A stretch of 64,000 nucleotides of DNA from Ceratotherium simum simum (GCF_000283155.1 NW_004454207.1:4518849-4582848), one strand, 5' to 3'. Positions 22,372 through 34,141 are shown, numbered from the stretch's first letter. The notes: generated by a model from the sequence alone, not told the origin. Numbers and translations are program-made.

Positions 22372-22548
22372 GGCCACTGGCTCTCAACCTTGCCTGCCAG
22401 TTAGAATTACCTGGGGTAGCTTTTAAGTATTCTGATGCCTGATATTCAAAGACCCTGATTTAATTGTTCTGGAGTGTGGCCAGGTCATGGGGATTTTTAA
22501 AGCTCCCCAAGTGCTTCTAGCTTGTAGTCAAGATTGAAAACCACTAGT
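22372..22548 (+). mobile_element. MER5/MER20-group hAT element
   Basis: CCACTGGCTCTCAACCTTGC to CAAGATTGAAAACCACTAG. Both ends present. Confidence 0.6.
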
Positions 22549-22719
22549 TTAGGCATCCATCCTCCCTTATCTTCAACAGGGATATCAGCTGTGTTTCTGG
22601 ACACAGATATTTAGTGGGATTCAAGATTGAATGTTTTAATAGGTAAGATAAAATTTTATAGGTTATGGGGTGGGGAGAGTCCCGTTTAGTTTCTCAAAAG
22701 TTGTTGATTACTTCATCTG

Positions 22720-22973
22720 GGTTTTTTGGGGGTTTTTTTTGGTGAGGAAGATTGGCCCTGAGCTAACATCTGTTGCCAATATTCCTCTTTTTGCTGAGGA
22801 AAATTAGCCCTGAGCTAACATCTGTGCCATCTTCCTCTATTTTGCATGTGGGACACAGCCACGACATGACTTCATGTGCGGTGCATAGGTCCACCCCTGG
22901 GATCTGAACCTGTGAACCCCGGGCCACTGAAGTAGAGTATGTGAACTCAACCACTACACCACTGGGCCGGCCC
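22720..22973 (-). mobile_element. ERE SINE (long-tail type)
   Basis: On the minus strand it starts GGGCCGGCCCAGTGGTGTAG with B-box GGTTCAGATCC and ends in the AGCTCAGGGC...CTTCCTCACC tail plus an A-rich run. Exact 11-bp TSD TACTTCATCTG (22709-22719, 22974-22984). Confidence 0.93.
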
Positions 22974-22984
22974 TACTTCATCTG

Positions 22985-23650
22985 TTTTTAAGGCTAGGAA
23001 ACCTTTTACACTTAGCCTCATTACCAGTGCACAGCACAATATCATTTTTCCTTGCAACATAGATTTGTCTACCCTGAGCCTGGTACCACACAAATGGGTT
23101 TCTTCTACCCGGTGTGCATAAAAAAGCCAATTATTATGGCATCAATTTTTGGGAAAAGAAAACAGCTTTGTTGCTAGATCAAACTGTGGCAAAGGTGGCA
23201 TATGTTCTCAGATCTGTCTCGTGATCCAGGGCTTGTGGCAAAACTTATGGGATGAAGGACAGGGCAGTCTGAAGTGTGGAGATAGATGATTGGAGGTAAG
23301 AAGAAGTGAGGTAATTGATGATCTGCACAAGCGTGGTCTAGCTTCATGGCTCTTCATAGGATGCATGTTCACAAAATGGTGGTGTTAGTATGATCTGAGG
23401 GTGGAGTCTTCAGCCCTTTGTTGTCAAAAGGGTCACTTATTGGGCATTTGTGCAGGCCCCGTTGATGGGTTGGTGGTCTAGCTGGTGCAACTGGACAAGG
23501 GGGGGGGACTCTCAGTTCCTGAAACACAACTCTTAATTACTCTGTTGATAAGACAGGGCCAATTGAACTAGTCCTGGTAGGCCCATGGGGTTACAAGCCC
23601 ACAAGACCCTTTCCAACCACCCATCCAACTGCCATATAAATTGCCTAAGC
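22985..23650. other. Unassigned sequence
   Basis: No gene or nameable repeat. A run of nine G at about 23500. Confidence 0.5.
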
Positions 23651-23825
23651 CAGTGGTTCTCAAAGTTTGCTGCATATTAGAATCTCTGGAGACTTTTTAA
23701 AAATACCAATGCCTGGGCCATACCCCCAGACAGTCTGATGTAATTGGTCTGGGGTGCAACCTGGGCACTGGGATTTTTTAGAGTCTCCACCAATGCTAAT
23801 GTTCAGCTAAGTTTGAAAACCACTG
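23651..23825 (+). mobile_element. MER5/MER20-group hAT element, complete
   Basis: Terminal inverted repeats CAGTGGTTCTCAAAG and GTTTGAAAACCACTG enclose 175 bp. Flanks GCCTAAGC (23643-23650) and GCCCAAGT (23826-23833) agree at six of eight positions. Confidence 0.7.
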
Positions 23826-25132
23826 GCCCAAGTGGTATTTTATTTAGTGATGGGAAACCGACTTTTGTGCCAAAAGATCCTAACAAAAATAGTCAACAAT
23901 GTAAGCAGGCATGTAGAATGTGTCTTCTGTTCAACCTAAGGACTCATACAACGTGGTGAAGTGTTTGCAAGCGCAAAGGAGAATGTTTGTAGATGAATCA
24001 TTATTGGGAACACAGTATTCCTAATCCAAATGGCCCCCTCCCATAGCTAAAACCCCTACCATGTATCAGTCTCTTGTGTGAACTATGCAGAGTTCATGGG
24101 CATGCCAGTTCTACAGATGTGCTGAAGAGAAAGTAGCTCCTATGCAAAATAGTGACTCAACTCATCAACTCTCTACCTCCTGGTGGGCAAACGTTACACC
24201 AACATCAAATGCAAATTAAAGGTAAACTAATTTAAGTACTAACTGCCTCTATCTTATCTCCTGAGGGGGTTAGTGTTTGTGATCGCACCTCCAAAGCAGT
24301 GTGCCACCTGCAGACTGTCATTTTCATCAGATGTGCATAATTACATTAACTCATTTTGAAGTTACCCACCTGCATTCATTTCCAGATTCCACAGCAGTGG
24401 AAGACATTTTCCCAAATATCCTTTCCACCCCCTTTCAGAAGGCACTTTGTTTCACGATGAGCATCTGAGAGGAGTCACCACCCCTGGCAGCAATCTTTAG
24501 GGAGATTTGGAAAAGAAGCTTAAATAAATGTTACAAGAGAGAATCATATGTTTTGTACTATGATTAAAAGTCCATCGCTTGCTGAAAGGGATGAGTGCCA
24601 GAAGATGAGTCACACCGACGGGGGGAGTGGGATGTTAATAGCAAGGAACAGCATGTAACAGGGGCCTCAGAACTGTGGCTTAGAGGCAGGCAAATAAGTG
24701 GGATGAAAGCTTGTTGCTCCAGATTTTCTTGGGCTGAGCAATCTGGAAGCAAACATGCAAAACATCTGGGAGATACTGTGGTGGTTTGGCCCAGCTGAGC
24801 CCACTGGAATCTCTTTCCACATGTAGACGGAGATGTGGAGTCAATAAAAATGTGGGTTAGAATGAAAATTGGTATTTCTAAACTTCCCATTGGTTCTATA
24901 TGGTTCTTTTCCTACACAAGAGGCAGTCTGTCCTGGGGTAAAGAGATTACTAAACCAGGGAGTAGAACAACTCTGTTATGTTCAGCCTAAAAGCTCAGTA
25001 GATTCTGCCTTTAAAACTGTGTATCCAGGTCATGGCCAGAAACAGAGAGACAAGAAGCAATTGCATTTCATTATGCACACTGGCGTTTCCAGACAGTGTT
25101 TCAAATTCCAGTAAAATTAAAAATCTATACAA
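23826..25132. other. Unassigned sequence
   Basis: 1.3 kb with no nameable repeat. A 108-codon minus-strand frame (24564-24890) lacks family or splice support. Confidence 0.5.
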
Positions 25133-25303
25133 GTTGTTCTCACACTTCAGTGTGCATCAGAATCCCCTGGAAGGCCTGTTAAAACACACCTCCAGCGTTT
25201 CTGGTTTTGCAGGCTTGGGATGGAGCTTGAGAATTTGTATCTCTACAAGTTCCCAGAAGATGCTGATAGGCCAGGAACCCACTCTGAAAGCCACTGCTGT
25301 GAG
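25133..25303 (+). mobile_element. MER20-like hAT element
   Basis: GTTCTCACACTTCAGTGTGC, AATCCCCTGGAAGGCCTGTT, GAGAATTTGTATCTCTACAA and TCTGAAAGCCACTG in MER20 order. Confidence 0.65.
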
Positions 25304-26217
25304 AATAACTTCTGGGTATTTTTTAACTTTAAAGGATAACTTACACATGACTCTGAGGACTTATACCCAAGAACCTCTTTCTTTATAGATATTTGGATCC
25401 CTAGTAGGTCACATTAGCGTGGGATTTGGAGTCACATGGAAGATGCTGACTTTGGATGCCCATGATGTGACATGTGTGACAGGAACTTCTGGTTTCACAT
25501 ACAAAACAACAGCTGACGGCAAAACAAGAAAAACTGTTGGGAGCGTAAAGGGAAATACCAAACCCCAAATGCAGAAAGCAGAGTGTGTATATGTGTCTGT
25601 GTGCTGAGGGGAGGTGGGGGAGACTGGGAAGATGAAGGAAAGTTATTTTGTGGATGAGATGCTCATCTTTAATATGGATGACAGACCAGCCTTGAGGGAC
25701 TAAGCAGGAGGGTTTTGGTTATTTATTTACTAATTTCATGATTATTATTGTCCACACGGTGCACAAGGTTGTGCTGAGTTATACATCTGAAAGAATATCC
25801 TAGTTGGGAGGTTTGTGATGTTGGGATATGGTGCCGGTGGAGGTGGAGTTCATCTTCTCCGATGATTTAAATTTGGGACTTGACCATTGCTTATTGGTCA
25901 GCTAGGGCTAGTTTTAGGTAGATTCTACTAGATACAGGAGAATGGATTTAATGACATCTCAGGCTCCATTTCTTCTTTATGTAAAGAAAGTATGTAAAGA
26001 AAAATTAGTGCTTCAATGGGAAGTTATGCATTGTCTACATCTCGCCCTTCCCCGTTATCTCTTTCTGAGTCTATGAAAGCTATTTTACAACTCTAAACTG
26101 TAGATAACTGATAGCAAAATAATTCTTGCCTATAGACATGCAAATTCTGTCCCATGAAGGTTTCATCAACTTCCCTCCCCAACTGGAAGAAAGAAGCTGG
26201 TTTTGTCTCTACAATTC
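25304..26217. other. Unassigned sequence
   Basis: No gene or nameable repeat up to the ERVL-like LTR that hosts the provirus. Confidence 0.5.
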
Positions 26218-26272
26218 TGCAATACCATTCTGATGCTAACCACCTGGAAGTGCAGACTCTACAGGTTAAGGG
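26218..26272 (-). mobile_element. ERVL-like LTR, left piece
   Basis: TGATGCTAACCACCTGGAAG...CAGGTTAAGGG appears to be the first part of the LTR that continues at 34903 (GGGCACAGTCTTGACAAGA). The provirus was inserted between them. Left boundary approximate. Confidence 0.45.
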
Positions 26273-26728
26273 TGAAATTGAGAACTAAGGAGTTAAAAAA
26301 TCTTCCCTAGAGCAAAAACTTTAAGATAAGCTTTGCTAACTGCAGCTGTACATATTCAACATAATCAACTATTGTTCAAAACTAACCAAGTCTTTCTGTC
26401 CCTCCTTAGTATATGAGTGACCTGTCTTTCCTAGAAATTCAAGGTCCAGATGTCAAGATTCAGTATTCAAGGCCAAAAGCAGGCTGACGGGAAGGCACTA
26501 ACCCACAAGGTCATATGCTTCCCTTCTCCTACCTAAAACCCCAGATAAAAACCGTTTTCCTTTCAGGGAGGTGGATCTGAGTTCTAACTCCCATCTCCTT
26601 ATCTGGCTGCCTTTCAATAATAGTAAACCTCTTTCCTTGCCACAAGCCTGGTGTTTCAGTTTTTTTTTTTTCAGTTATTAGCCCTACTGTGCAATGGGTA
26701 AATGAACCTGTATTTATGTTTGGTAACA
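26273..26728 (+). repeat. 5' LTR of provirus (family D)
   Basis: 456 bp from TGAAATTGAGAACTAAGGAG to TTTGGTAACA. Compared with the 3' LTR it lacks one 33-bp unit around TAAAACCCCAG and a further 6 bases near CCGTTTTCC. CAGATAAAAACC near 26543 is a weak TATA-like box. Confidence 0.9.
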
Positions 26729-26731
26729 ATT

Positions 26732-26749
26732 TGGAGAGCCTGCCAGGAG
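26732..26749 (+). promoter_or_regulatory. Primer-binding site, resembles tRNA-Arg
   Basis: TGGAGAGCCTGCCAGGAG lies 3 bases after the LTR end, where reverse transcription is primed. It matches the complement of the 3' end of a mammalian tRNA-Arg (consensus TGGCGAGCCAGCCAGGAG) at 16 of 18 positions. It fits tRNA-Pro, -His, -Phe and -Leu sites worse, by my recollection of their consensus. Arg-primed class I ERVs are known (HERV-R/ERV3 group). Confidence 0.72.
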
Positions 26750-27197
26750 GCTCTTTGCCTATGGCTCTGTGGCCCCAGGCTGACTGGAATTTCCTGGGAA
26801 GCAGTCCAGCAGCTGCCTAGGTTATTTGCCCTAGGGACTGTCCCCAGTACTTTCCATCTGACCTGACACTGCTATCCCTAGGCACATTTTTCTTGTGGCA
26901 AGGAAACAGGCTCTAGATTTGTTGTTTGTTTGTTTTTGCTTCCAGTGAGTCGACAGGCTCAATCTGGAGTAGGGTAAGTTGTCACAGCCAGACATGTGTG
27001 AACTCCCTGTCTCTTGCTGGGGAAATCCCTGAAGGATATCCCCATCTGAGTCTGGGTGCTGACTAATGAGAGACATAGTGTAGGACTACTCAGAATCTTT
27101 TGGGTGCACCTGTCTGTTCTGTTTGGGATCCTGTCTGGCTGTCTGTTCTCTCTGGGATCCTGGCTAGCTATCAGTTCTGTATGTTTATAATTCTGAA

Positions 27198-27425
27198 ATG
27201 AGAGGAACTCCATCTGTCCCCAAGAAGAGACCTCTGGGCCGCCTCTTGGCTAAATGGGCTGATTTCAGCTATGAGCCCATGTCCAAGAAGAAGATGGTTT
27301 TCTTTTGTAACACCAAGTGGCCACAATATTCTTTAGACCCGAGAGAGAAAATGACCAAAAGGGGGCAATTTCAGTTTACCCAAATGGGTGTATTCACATA
27401 TACAATTGGAAAAAGCCAGCTTTAA
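27198..27425 (+). pseudogene. gag: gag (matrix-like) remnant, frameshifted
   Basis: A 75-codon frame contains a W-x-x-F...KKK...FFCNTKWPQY segment, a pattern I associate with the N-terminal matrix part of Gag in class I ERVs, where the CNT-WP-Y core is conserved. Its place, about 0.45 kb after the primer-binding site, is where gag should start. After about 27345 the resemblance moves to another frame, so at least one frameshift breaks it. Nothing recognisable as capsid or nucleocapsid follows. It is a relic, not a gene. Confidence 0.6.
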
Positions 27426-29329
27426 ATTAAACAACCAATGGGAAGCCTAATATAATCTTTTGAGGCTTCTAAATGAAATCAAGAATACTTTACTGCCTCT
27501 TTAAAAAATTAATTAAATAATTAAACATGCCAGATTAGGGGATGTCAGTGGCCCTGCTGGGGAAACAAAACTTCTCACAATGGAATGCAGTGTTTGATTA
27601 ATATACAGAAACTTCTAAAAGACAAAGTTATTTAACATGATATAAAATGATCTTTGGTAAATAAAACCTTGTTTAAGTTGTTGCTTTGATTGCAACAAAC
27701 ATGTTTTCAGAGTTATCAATACTGGATATGATAGACATGTTATCTCTGTTACAAAATTTGTCAGCAAAAAAATAATAACTTGGAATAATAGCTGATTTTG
27801 TGTCTCATGACAGTTTTTTAGACAATCTAAATATAATTATTGTGAACAAGTAAACTAAATAGACATAAAAAGGATAAAAGCTTTTAGAGGAACTTTTAAC
27901 AATAATTATGTGTTATGGTGTATGTACTTAAAACAACTCAAGATGATGGCTAACTACTTTAATGACACATGAAGTTTTTGTGAGTAATCTAAACAATTGT
28001 TGGAAACAAGATAAAATATTAGAAATTGATTACTAAGCATAGGTTTGTCTGCCTCTGGTTTCTTATCTCAGAAAAACTAAAAGATGCTTAGGTTTATTGA
28101 TAAACATGTTTTGTACATGCTGAAAAATTTTCTATGAGAAAGCCCATATTTCTAGAAAGTCTGCATACAAGGAAACTAAAATGTATGTTTTCAGTAAAGA
28201 AAATATAAAGAATAGAGATAGTTTTGTTTGTTTTGTTAAGAAAGATAAATTTGTCCTAAAGTACTAAGAAAGGAAAAAAGGAAACAAAGCATGGGACAAA
28301 TTCTGAATGTAAAAAGCAAGTAAAAGAAGGTTTGTGAAAGTAAAACCCTGAGGAGTTTTGTGCGTGGTCAAGTCGGCTAAGATTGAAATGAATTTAAGCC
28401 AGTGCAAAATTAGAATTTGGCTTTCTCTCTTAAAAAGATAATTCTCTTGAACTTTTGGTCTGCTATTGATAAAGATGTTATAAAAGGTTTTTCTTCGCCT
28501 TTGAGTAAGTCTACCTAAAAGAGAAAATCTATGTTTTGTTAAAATAATTTCCTATGTTCAAAAAGACTGATGTGTCTCTATTAAGGTTTTTTTTTTTACT
28601 GTTTTAACTCTCTGTTTGCCTTTGACATCTTCTGTTGTCACTTCGATTGAATGGATAACTAAGCATTGTTTCTGATTTGACCAAATGTTTTAAAAATTTT
28701 GATATTTTTGACAAAGTTCTCCCAAAATTAAAGTCTTTCTTTTGACTTAAAAAGAAACTTTAAGAATTTCCAATCAGCCCTGAGACTTCTCAAGGAATTT
28801 GTTCTCTCTTTTTACAAAGAGGAAGATATTAAACTAATTAGACTTATTTGGTATGTTAAATTATATGGGAAACATTATCAAATAAAGGATAATAAGTCTT
28901 CCTAGGTTATATTGTGTGGGTAAATGTTATTAATATAAGTGGTTAAAAATACGTATATATAACATTCCAAAAATTCCAATTTGTCCTGGTTGTCAGTCAT
29001 AATTCAAGTTATTATCTCAAAGTGTTGTATGTCACAAAAATAGCCAAATGTCTTTGTCAATTGCCATTTTTGAGTGTTTTTTCATTTGTAGATGGGGTTT
29101 TACTCATCTTCGGAGAGGTTCATGGAAAAGACTCTGACACTTGCTCTACAATGCAGGCTTCTGATAAACTTTCAGATTATGAAACTGAGTTGGGTAAGAA
29201 ATTATAAAATTGTAATTGAGAAACTGATGGCCTCATGAAACTGCTAACAGAAGGTCAGTAATTAATTACATGGGACTAAATAAATTAATGAGGATGGTTA
29301 TAATTTTTATGACTTTTTTGTTTGAAATA
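27426..29329 (+). other. Provirus interior, AT-rich, no open frames
   Basis: About 1.9 kb, strongly AT-rich, rich in ACATG/AAGATAAA-type words, with no frame over 60 codons apart from one at 29022. It lies where gag-pol would be. The composition differs sharply from the LTRs and the gag remnant. Either a non-coding proviral interior or pol decayed beyond recognition. Confidence 0.5.
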
Positions 29330-29351
29330 TTGTTAAATTTTTTTGGGGGGG

Positions 29352-30195
29352 GAGAAGACATGAAATTGTCTTTATTTGCAGATGACATGATTGTTATGTA
29401 GAAAAATCTAATAGAATTGAGAAAAAAAAACCCTCCTGGAACTAATAAATGATTATAACAAGGTTGCAGGATATAAGGTTAATATACAAAAGTCAATTGC
29501 TTTCCTATGTACCAAAAATGAACAACTGGAAAAAAAATGAACAATTGGAATTTAAAATTAGAAACAGAACACCGTTTATATTAGCACCCTAAAACTGAAA
29601 TGCTTATGTATAAATCTAACAAAATATGTACATGATCTATACGAGGAAAACTACAAAAGTATGATGAAACAAAATCAGAGAAGACCTAAATAAATGGAAA
29701 GATATTCCATGCTCATGGATAGGAAGACTCAATATTGTCAAGATATCAGTTCTTCCCAACTTGATCTATAGATTCAGTGCAATCCCAATCAAAATCCCAG
29801 CAAGTTATTTTGTGACTATTGATAAACTGATTTTAAATTTTATATGGAAAGGCAAAAGACCAAGAATAGCCAACACAGTATTGGAGCAGAAGAACAAAAT
29901 TGGAGGACTGATACTATGCAACTTCAAGACTTTCTATAAAGCCACAGTAATCAAGACAAAACTGGCATTAGTAAAAGAATAGAACAGAATAGAGAGTCTA
30001 GGAATAGACCCCCAGAAATATAGTCAACTGATCTTTGACGAAGGCACAAAGGCAATTCAATGGAGAAAGAATGGTCTTTTCAACAAATTGTGCTGAAATA
30101 ATGACATCCACATGCAAAAAAATCAATATGGGCACAAGACTTATGCCTTTCACAAAAATTAACTCAAAATGGTTCATAGACGTAAATGTAAAATG
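29352..30195 (+). mobile_element. L1 ORF2 segment, sense, half of a chimera
   Basis: It starts at the reverse-transcriptase FADD motif (TTTGCAGATGACATGATTG) and ends inside ORF2 at CTCAAAATGGTTCATAGACG, with no 3' UTR or poly(A). The frame is broken repeatedly; 29761-29982 is the longest intact piece. It is joined without a gap to an antisense L1 5' UTR. Confidence 0.8.
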
Positions 30196-31247
30196 CGGCT
30201 TTGGAAGGTGGGGCCAACCTCCTATGTGGCTCTTTAAGAAGCACAAGTCTTCTGCAGCTGACAAGCCCCACCACCCACAGGTCCACACACACAGTCAACA
30301 CAGTCCTGCTCCGTGCACACACCCCGACCTCCTGAAGTGGACCCAGTCTCTCCAAGGCAGGAGCCCCACACACTCCACCACTGCCCCACACTCTCCATTT
30401 GCTCTTTGCACACACCTGCCCTACAGAGGCGGACCCAGTCGCCAGGATGTGGAGAATCTAGGCAGTTCCCTTAGCAGGCCCACAAGTTGCCCGAGGGCTT
30501 GTTGTTGGGTGGGGCCAGTCCCTAGGGTGGGCTGCCTGACCTGGCTGAGCAGGATTAAATCGCTGCTCTAGTGGGTGGGGCAGACCCTGGGCTAGCATGC
30601 CCCAGGGAGAACTCCAATGGCATCTGCCAGCGTCTGTGTCAGCACGCCCACACCAGGTCGTAACAATGGCCACTGCCAATGTCCCAGTCCCTGGAGAGGT
30701 CTCACCTCTCACGAAGATGCACTCAGAGCCTTTCAGGTGAGTCTCTTTTCCCCAAAGGGCCATGCACCTTTCTTTCTGCTGATTTTAGGTTGCTTTCCGA
30801 AACGGGTGAGTTTGTGCATGGGCCCTTTAAGAGCCGGTTTTAATTTCTTTGTGTGCCAACTTCTCTGGGGGTACTCCCCAATGTTTAGTAGCAAGCAAAG
30901 TCAGATATTATGCCACTCGTCTTGATTGTGCTGAGTCCAAAAAATGCCTACAGCAGGGGCGCTCCCCGGCTCAGGGCTCTGCTCCTCCAGGGAGGGCTGT
31001 GTACCTTTGGGCTGCTCCGGGCAGCCATGAGGTGCTGCAGCTTGTGAAGGCGGCGTTTTTCCTCTCCAGAAGGGAATTTCTGTCTATTCCACCTCAATTA
31101 GGATTGTCGTTTGTTGCAGGAGGTCCTCTTATCCAGTTTTCAGTTCTCTCTCAGGGGTAATTTGTCCAAGAGTAGTTGTAAATTGGCTGTGTCTGCAGGA
31201 GGAGGTGAGTTCAGAGTCTGCCTACGCCTCCATCTTGACTTCTCCTC
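30196..31247 (-). mobile_element. L1 5' UTR, antisense, half of a chimera
   Basis: On the minus strand it begins GAAGTCAAGATGGAGGCGTA and continues ACTCACCTCCTCCTGCAGAC, ACAACTACTCTTGGACAAAT and so on, the GC-rich 5' UTR of a laurasiatherian L1. About 1.05 kb is present, reaching the extreme 5' end. The long frames here (for example 178 codons at 30035) are chance frames across the junction. The UTR normally holds the L1 pol II promoter. Confidence 0.75.
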
Positions 31248-31324
31248 TTGCCGAATTTTTAATGTTTTGTTTTTCTAGGTTTAAGGAAACCCTTTTCTCT
31301 TAAGGAAGTATGACATAGCAATTT

Positions 31325-31564
31325 TTGTGTGTGTGAGGAAGATTAGCTGTGAGCTAACATCTGATGCCAATCCTCCTCTTTTTGCTGAGGAAGATTGGCC
31401 CTGGGCTAACATCCATGCCCATCTTCCTCTACTTTATACGGGATGCCACCACAACATGGCTTGACAAGCGGTGAGTCGGTGTGTGCCTGGAATCTGAAGC
31501 TGGGAACCCTGGTCCGCTGAAGTGGAGTGCATGCACTTAACCCCTACGCCACCAGGTCGGCCCC
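31325..31564 (-). mobile_element. ERE SINE (long-tail type) in provirus
   Basis: Minus-strand ERE ending at GGTCGGCCCC on the + strand. Exact 14-bp TSD TGACATAGCAATTT (31311-31324, 31565-31578). Confidence 0.93.
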
Positions 31565-31578
31565 TGACATAGCAATTT

Positions 31579-32261
31579 GTAAGCAGGATTGAAGCATTTA
31601 CCTTTTTCTACCTATCTGATCCCTCTAGGATTTGAAAACTCTTGATGAGTGAGTATTCTTATATTGATGGCAATATACTTATTTGCATAAATTCAATAAG
31701 AATCTGTTCTCCTTATAGCAGGGCACAATTGGAGATACTAGTTATATTACCAAGGCTTTGACTAGAATGTCATACTTGATAAAAATATACATAAACTCAT
31801 ATATGAAACGACAGCTAAGGGACAAAGGTTGACTTTATGTAATAAAGCCACTTGGAAATATTGGCCTGGTACCTTGCTTACAGGGTTCCCAGCAACTTTA
31901 CCAGGTGAGTAAAGAAGGTAACTTCCCTGGCAGGTGCAGGAACCCCAGGATATTTTGGGGACCTCGAGATGAGAGGGATTCACCCAAATATGTAGGTATT
32001 ACAGGGGGAACCTGATGACAAATCATTGGCTTGGCTTTCCTGGCCTTGAGAGGCCTTTACGCTTCAATCCGAGATTTCTTATAAAATGTTCCATCAAAGC
32101 AGATTTTAAAAAGCCTATATAATCAATTGCTATTCTTGCTGTACTTATGTAAATAATGGGGCCAAGTTTATTAAAACTAAATATTTTGCAAACCAATGAG
32201 TCTTGATTTGGCTATCTTTGGTAAAATAAGGGTAATTTTAGAGAAAAAAATTGTTTCAATA
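31579..32261 (+). other. Provirus interior, non-coding
   Basis: Residual proviral sequence between two EREs. ATATTGGCCTGGTACC and GGCCTTGAGAGGCCTTTACG occur here. No open frame or domain that I recognise. Confidence 0.45.
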
Positions 32262-32275
32262 GAAACTATAACACA

Positions 32276-32574
32276 GGGGCCGGCCCCCTGGCTTAGCGGT
32301 TAAATGTGTGCACTCTGCTACCGGCAGCCCGGGTTCGGATCCGGGCGCACACCAACGCACTGCTTCACTGGCCATGCTGAGGCCATGTCCCACATACAGC
32401 AACTAGAAGGATGTGCAACTATGACATACAACTATCTACTGGGGCTTTGTGGGAAAAAAATGGAGGAGGATTGGCAATAGATGTTAGCTCAGAGCGGGTC
32501 TTCCTCAGCAAAAAGAGAGGAGGATTAGCATGGATATTAGATCAGGGCTGATCTTCCTCACACACACAAAAAAT
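32276..32574 (+). mobile_element. ERE SINE (composite type) in provirus
   Basis: Contains the head, the AACTAGAAGGATGTGCAAC...CTACTGGGGCTTTG middle and the ATGTTAGCTCAGAGCGGGTC long tail. Exact 14-bp TSD GAAACTATAACACA (32262-32275, 32575-32588). Confidence 0.94.
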
Positions 32575-32588
32575 GAAACTATAACACA

Positions 32589-32908
32589 CACTTGTGTATG
32601 TTGGATCTTGGTCCCGTTAATTGTCTTTGAAGTTTTTGTTCTCTACCTGTAAACTGGACTGGATCCTGCATTCTTCTAGTCTCCTGAAATATCTGGCTAG
32701 AAATATCCAAACTAATCTTTTCAATTTTTTTCCATCATTTTCATTTGGAATCATTGAGAACTGAAACCACCCTTGTTCCTGAAGCCCTGCAAACTGAAGT
32801 TGGACAACTTGATGTATGTAAGCCACTCAAAGGGTACCTAAACACCCAATGACATCATCAGAGCTTCCTGATTTGGGGGTTCAGGGGTGACCTGGTGGGA
32901 AAAAGTTA
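32589..32908 (+). other. Provirus interior
   Basis: Low-complexity-free proviral remnant up to the next L1; a 69-codon minus-strand frame has no support. Confidence 0.4.
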
Positions 32909-32919
32909 CTGATAATTCT

Positions 32920-34130
32920 TTTTGTTTGTTTGTTTGTTTGTTGCAGTAACATTGGTGCATAACATTGTATAAATTTCAGGTGTACATCATTATACTTCTA
33001 TTTCTGCATGGATTACAGCATGTTCTCATGTTCACCACCCAAATACTAATTACAATCCATCCCCACACACATGTGCCTAATTATCCCTGTTGCCGTGCTC
33101 CCTCCTCTCTTCCCCTCTGGTAACCACCAATCCAATCTCTGTCTCTATCTGTTTGTTTGTTGTTGTTATTACCTACTACTTAATGAATGAGATCATATGA
33201 TATTTGAGCTTCTCCTTCTGACTTATTTCACTTTGCATAATACCCTTAATGTCCATCCAAGTTGTCACAAATGGCTGGGTTTCATCATTTCTTATGGCTG
33301 AGTAGTATTCCATTGTGTATATATACCACATCTTCTTTATCCATTCGTCCCTTGATGGGCACTTAGGTTGCTTCCAACTCAAAATGGATTAAAGACTTTA
33401 ATGTAATACCTGAAACCATGAAACTTCTAGAAGAAAACATAGGCAGTATGCTCTTTGACATTTGTCTTAGCAACATATTTTCAAAAACCATGTCTGACTG
33501 GGCAAGAGAAACAATAGAAAAAATAAACAGATGGGACTACATCAAACTAAAAAGCTTCTGCACAGCAAAGGAAACCATCAACAAAACAAAAAGACAATCT
33601 AACAATTGAGAGAAGATATTTGCAACCCATACATCTTACAAGGGGTTAATCTCCAAAATATATAAAGAACTCATGCATCTCTAAAACAAAAAAACTGACA
33701 ACCCAATTAAAAAATGGGCAAAAGACCTGAACAGACATTTATCCAAGGAAGATATACAGATGGCCAACAGGCACATGAAAAGATGTTCAAAATCATTAAC
33801 TATCAGGGAAATGCAAATCAAAACTTCAATGAGATATCACCTCACGCCATTCGTGCCCGTCAGAATGGCTATAATTAACAAGACAGGAAACAACATGTGT
33901 TGGAGAGGATGTGGAGAGAAGGGAACTCTCATACACTGCTGGTGGGATTGCAAACTGGTGCAGCCACTGTGGAAAATCGTATGGAGATTCCTCAAAAAAT
34001 TAAGGCTAGAACTACCATATGATCCAGCTATTCCACTGCTGGGTATTTATCCTAAGAACATGAAAACACCAATGCGTAAAGATACACGCACCCCTGTGTT
34101 CATTGCAGCGTTATTCACAATAGCCAACAC
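32920..34130 (-). mobile_element. L1 with twin-priming inversion and exact TSD
   Basis: 32920-33378 is antisense L1: a (TTTG)n tail, the 3' UTR (CAGGTGTACATCATTATACT) and the ORF2 C terminus to TTAGGTTGCTTCC. 33379-34130 is sense ORF2, ending CACAATAGCCAACAC, which is the sequence just upstream of the point where the antisense part starts. The two halves thus adjoin in the L1 with inverted polarity. The sense half keeps a 124-codon frame (33760-34131) with the CCHC-like [18 protein letters not shown] element of ORF2. Exact 11-bp TSD CTGATAATTCT (32909-32919, 34131-34141). Confidence 0.92.
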
Positions 34131-34141
34131 CTGATAATTCT

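Noticed and set aside
24564..24890. 108-codon minus-strand frame with cysteines
   Set aside because: The opposite strand has an overlapping frame of 67 codons and no signal peptide or family pattern is convincing.
30035..30571. 178-codon open frame, the longest in the window
   Set aside because: It spans the junction of sense L1 ORF2 and GC-rich antisense L1 5' UTR. The UTR is naturally poor in stops; the product matches no coding frame of L1.
33760..34134. 124-codon frame with a zinc-knuckle-like motif
   Set aside because: It is the C-terminal part of L1 ORF2 in the inverted half of an L1 insertion, not a host gene.
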